From NCBI RefSeq assembly GCF_000737705.1, contig NZ_JPRH01000004.1, positions 186,001 through 250,000 on the forward strand: a stretch of DNA of 64,000 nucleotides. The letters run 5' to 3'. Source of the stretch: Chryseobacterium soli. GTDB lineage: Bacteria > Bacteroidota > Bacteroidia > Flavobacteriales > Weeksellaceae. Of the stretch, positions 63,893-64,000 are shown one piece after another; position 1 is the stretch's first letter; each line of letters begins with the position of its first letter. Below the pieces are notes generated by a model, which searched no databases, was not told where the DNA came from, and worked only from the letters and a program-made list of their open reading frames with translations. The position numbers and the translations under genes were made by a program.

Positions 63893-63900
63893 CAAATATA
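63893..63900 (-). promoter_or_regulatory. -7 promoter box of the permease gene
   Basis: TATATTTG on the minus strand matches TAnnTTTG exactly, 17 bp before ATG 63876. No -33 TTG fits at 19 bp. Confidence 0.55.
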
Positions 63901-64000
63901 AACAAATATGCATTCGGTTTCGATTATTGTTTAAAATTTAGCAATACACCTGTTTTTTATCAAGTTTTTAACGATTTATGATTCAAATTTTATTAGTACT

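Overview
The window reads as chromosomal DNA of a flavobacterium close to Chryseobacterium (Bacteroidota, Weeksellaceae). The evidence is an AT-rich sequence, a region-1.1-less housekeeping sigma factor, repeated TAnnTTTG -7 promoter boxes (several with the -33 TTG spaced 18-19 bp away), a SusC/TonB-style receptor, sulfonolipid (capnine) enzymes, DUF2723/DUF3667/DUF4199/DUF4286 proteins, a HYC_CC_PP copper-type protein and a T6SSiii-specific TssN. Genus assignment is inference from protein flavour; no rRNA is present.

Layout. 1-2.7 kb: minus-strand type VI secretion genes tssG-tssN-tssK (tssK runs off the left edge). 3-7.6 kb: S1/P1 nuclease, rpoD, a small membrane protein, a GNAT enzyme and an FAD monooxygenase. 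7.7-14 kb: a copper unit (HYC_CC_PP protein, DUF3347 protein, a large metal-binding/multicopper-oxidase fusion) and a TonB receptor. 14-21 kb: kdsA, a DUF1697 gene with a heptamer tandem repeat in its leader, and two large membrane glycosyltransferase-type proteins. 21-26.5 kb: likely cysteate synthase and cysteate C-acyltransferase for capnine lipids, a DMT transporter and a cobalamin-type radical SAM enzyme. 26.6-35 kb: atpDC, ribF, an O-acyltransferase and small enzymes. 35-45 kb: kdsB, lipoproteins, an aminotransferase, phosphohexomutase and glycosyltransferase genes. 45.2 kb: an SRP RNA gene on the plus strand. 45.4-57.7 kb: menA, menB, a TPR protein, gyrA, a His-rich secreted protein, a 44-residue double-glycine leader peptide and uvrA. 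57.9-59.7 kb: a Crp/Fnr regulator followed by DJ-1/PfpI and quinol-monooxygenase-like genes. 59.9-62.2 kb: tssF and tssE, again minus strand. 62.5-63.9 kb: an APC amino-acid permease.

How it fits together. The four T6SS baseplate wedge components (TssE, TssF, TssG, TssK) are all in the window but split by about 57 kb of mostly housekeeping DNA, with strand and order kept. Two copies of a dispersed imperfect-palindrome element lie in opposite orientation just inside the two T6SS segments. Envelope lipid and glycan metabolism recurs: KDO synthesis (kdsA, kdsB), capnine synthesis, GT-C, DUF2723 and GT2 enzymes, and menaquinone (menA, menB).

Most of the window is ordinary core genome. The items I would look at first are the split T6SS baseplate, the unannotated GG-leader peptide, the two-gene capnine locus, the copper fusion protein with paired 15-bp repeats upstream, and the radical SAM protein with an unusual CX4CX2C cluster motif.
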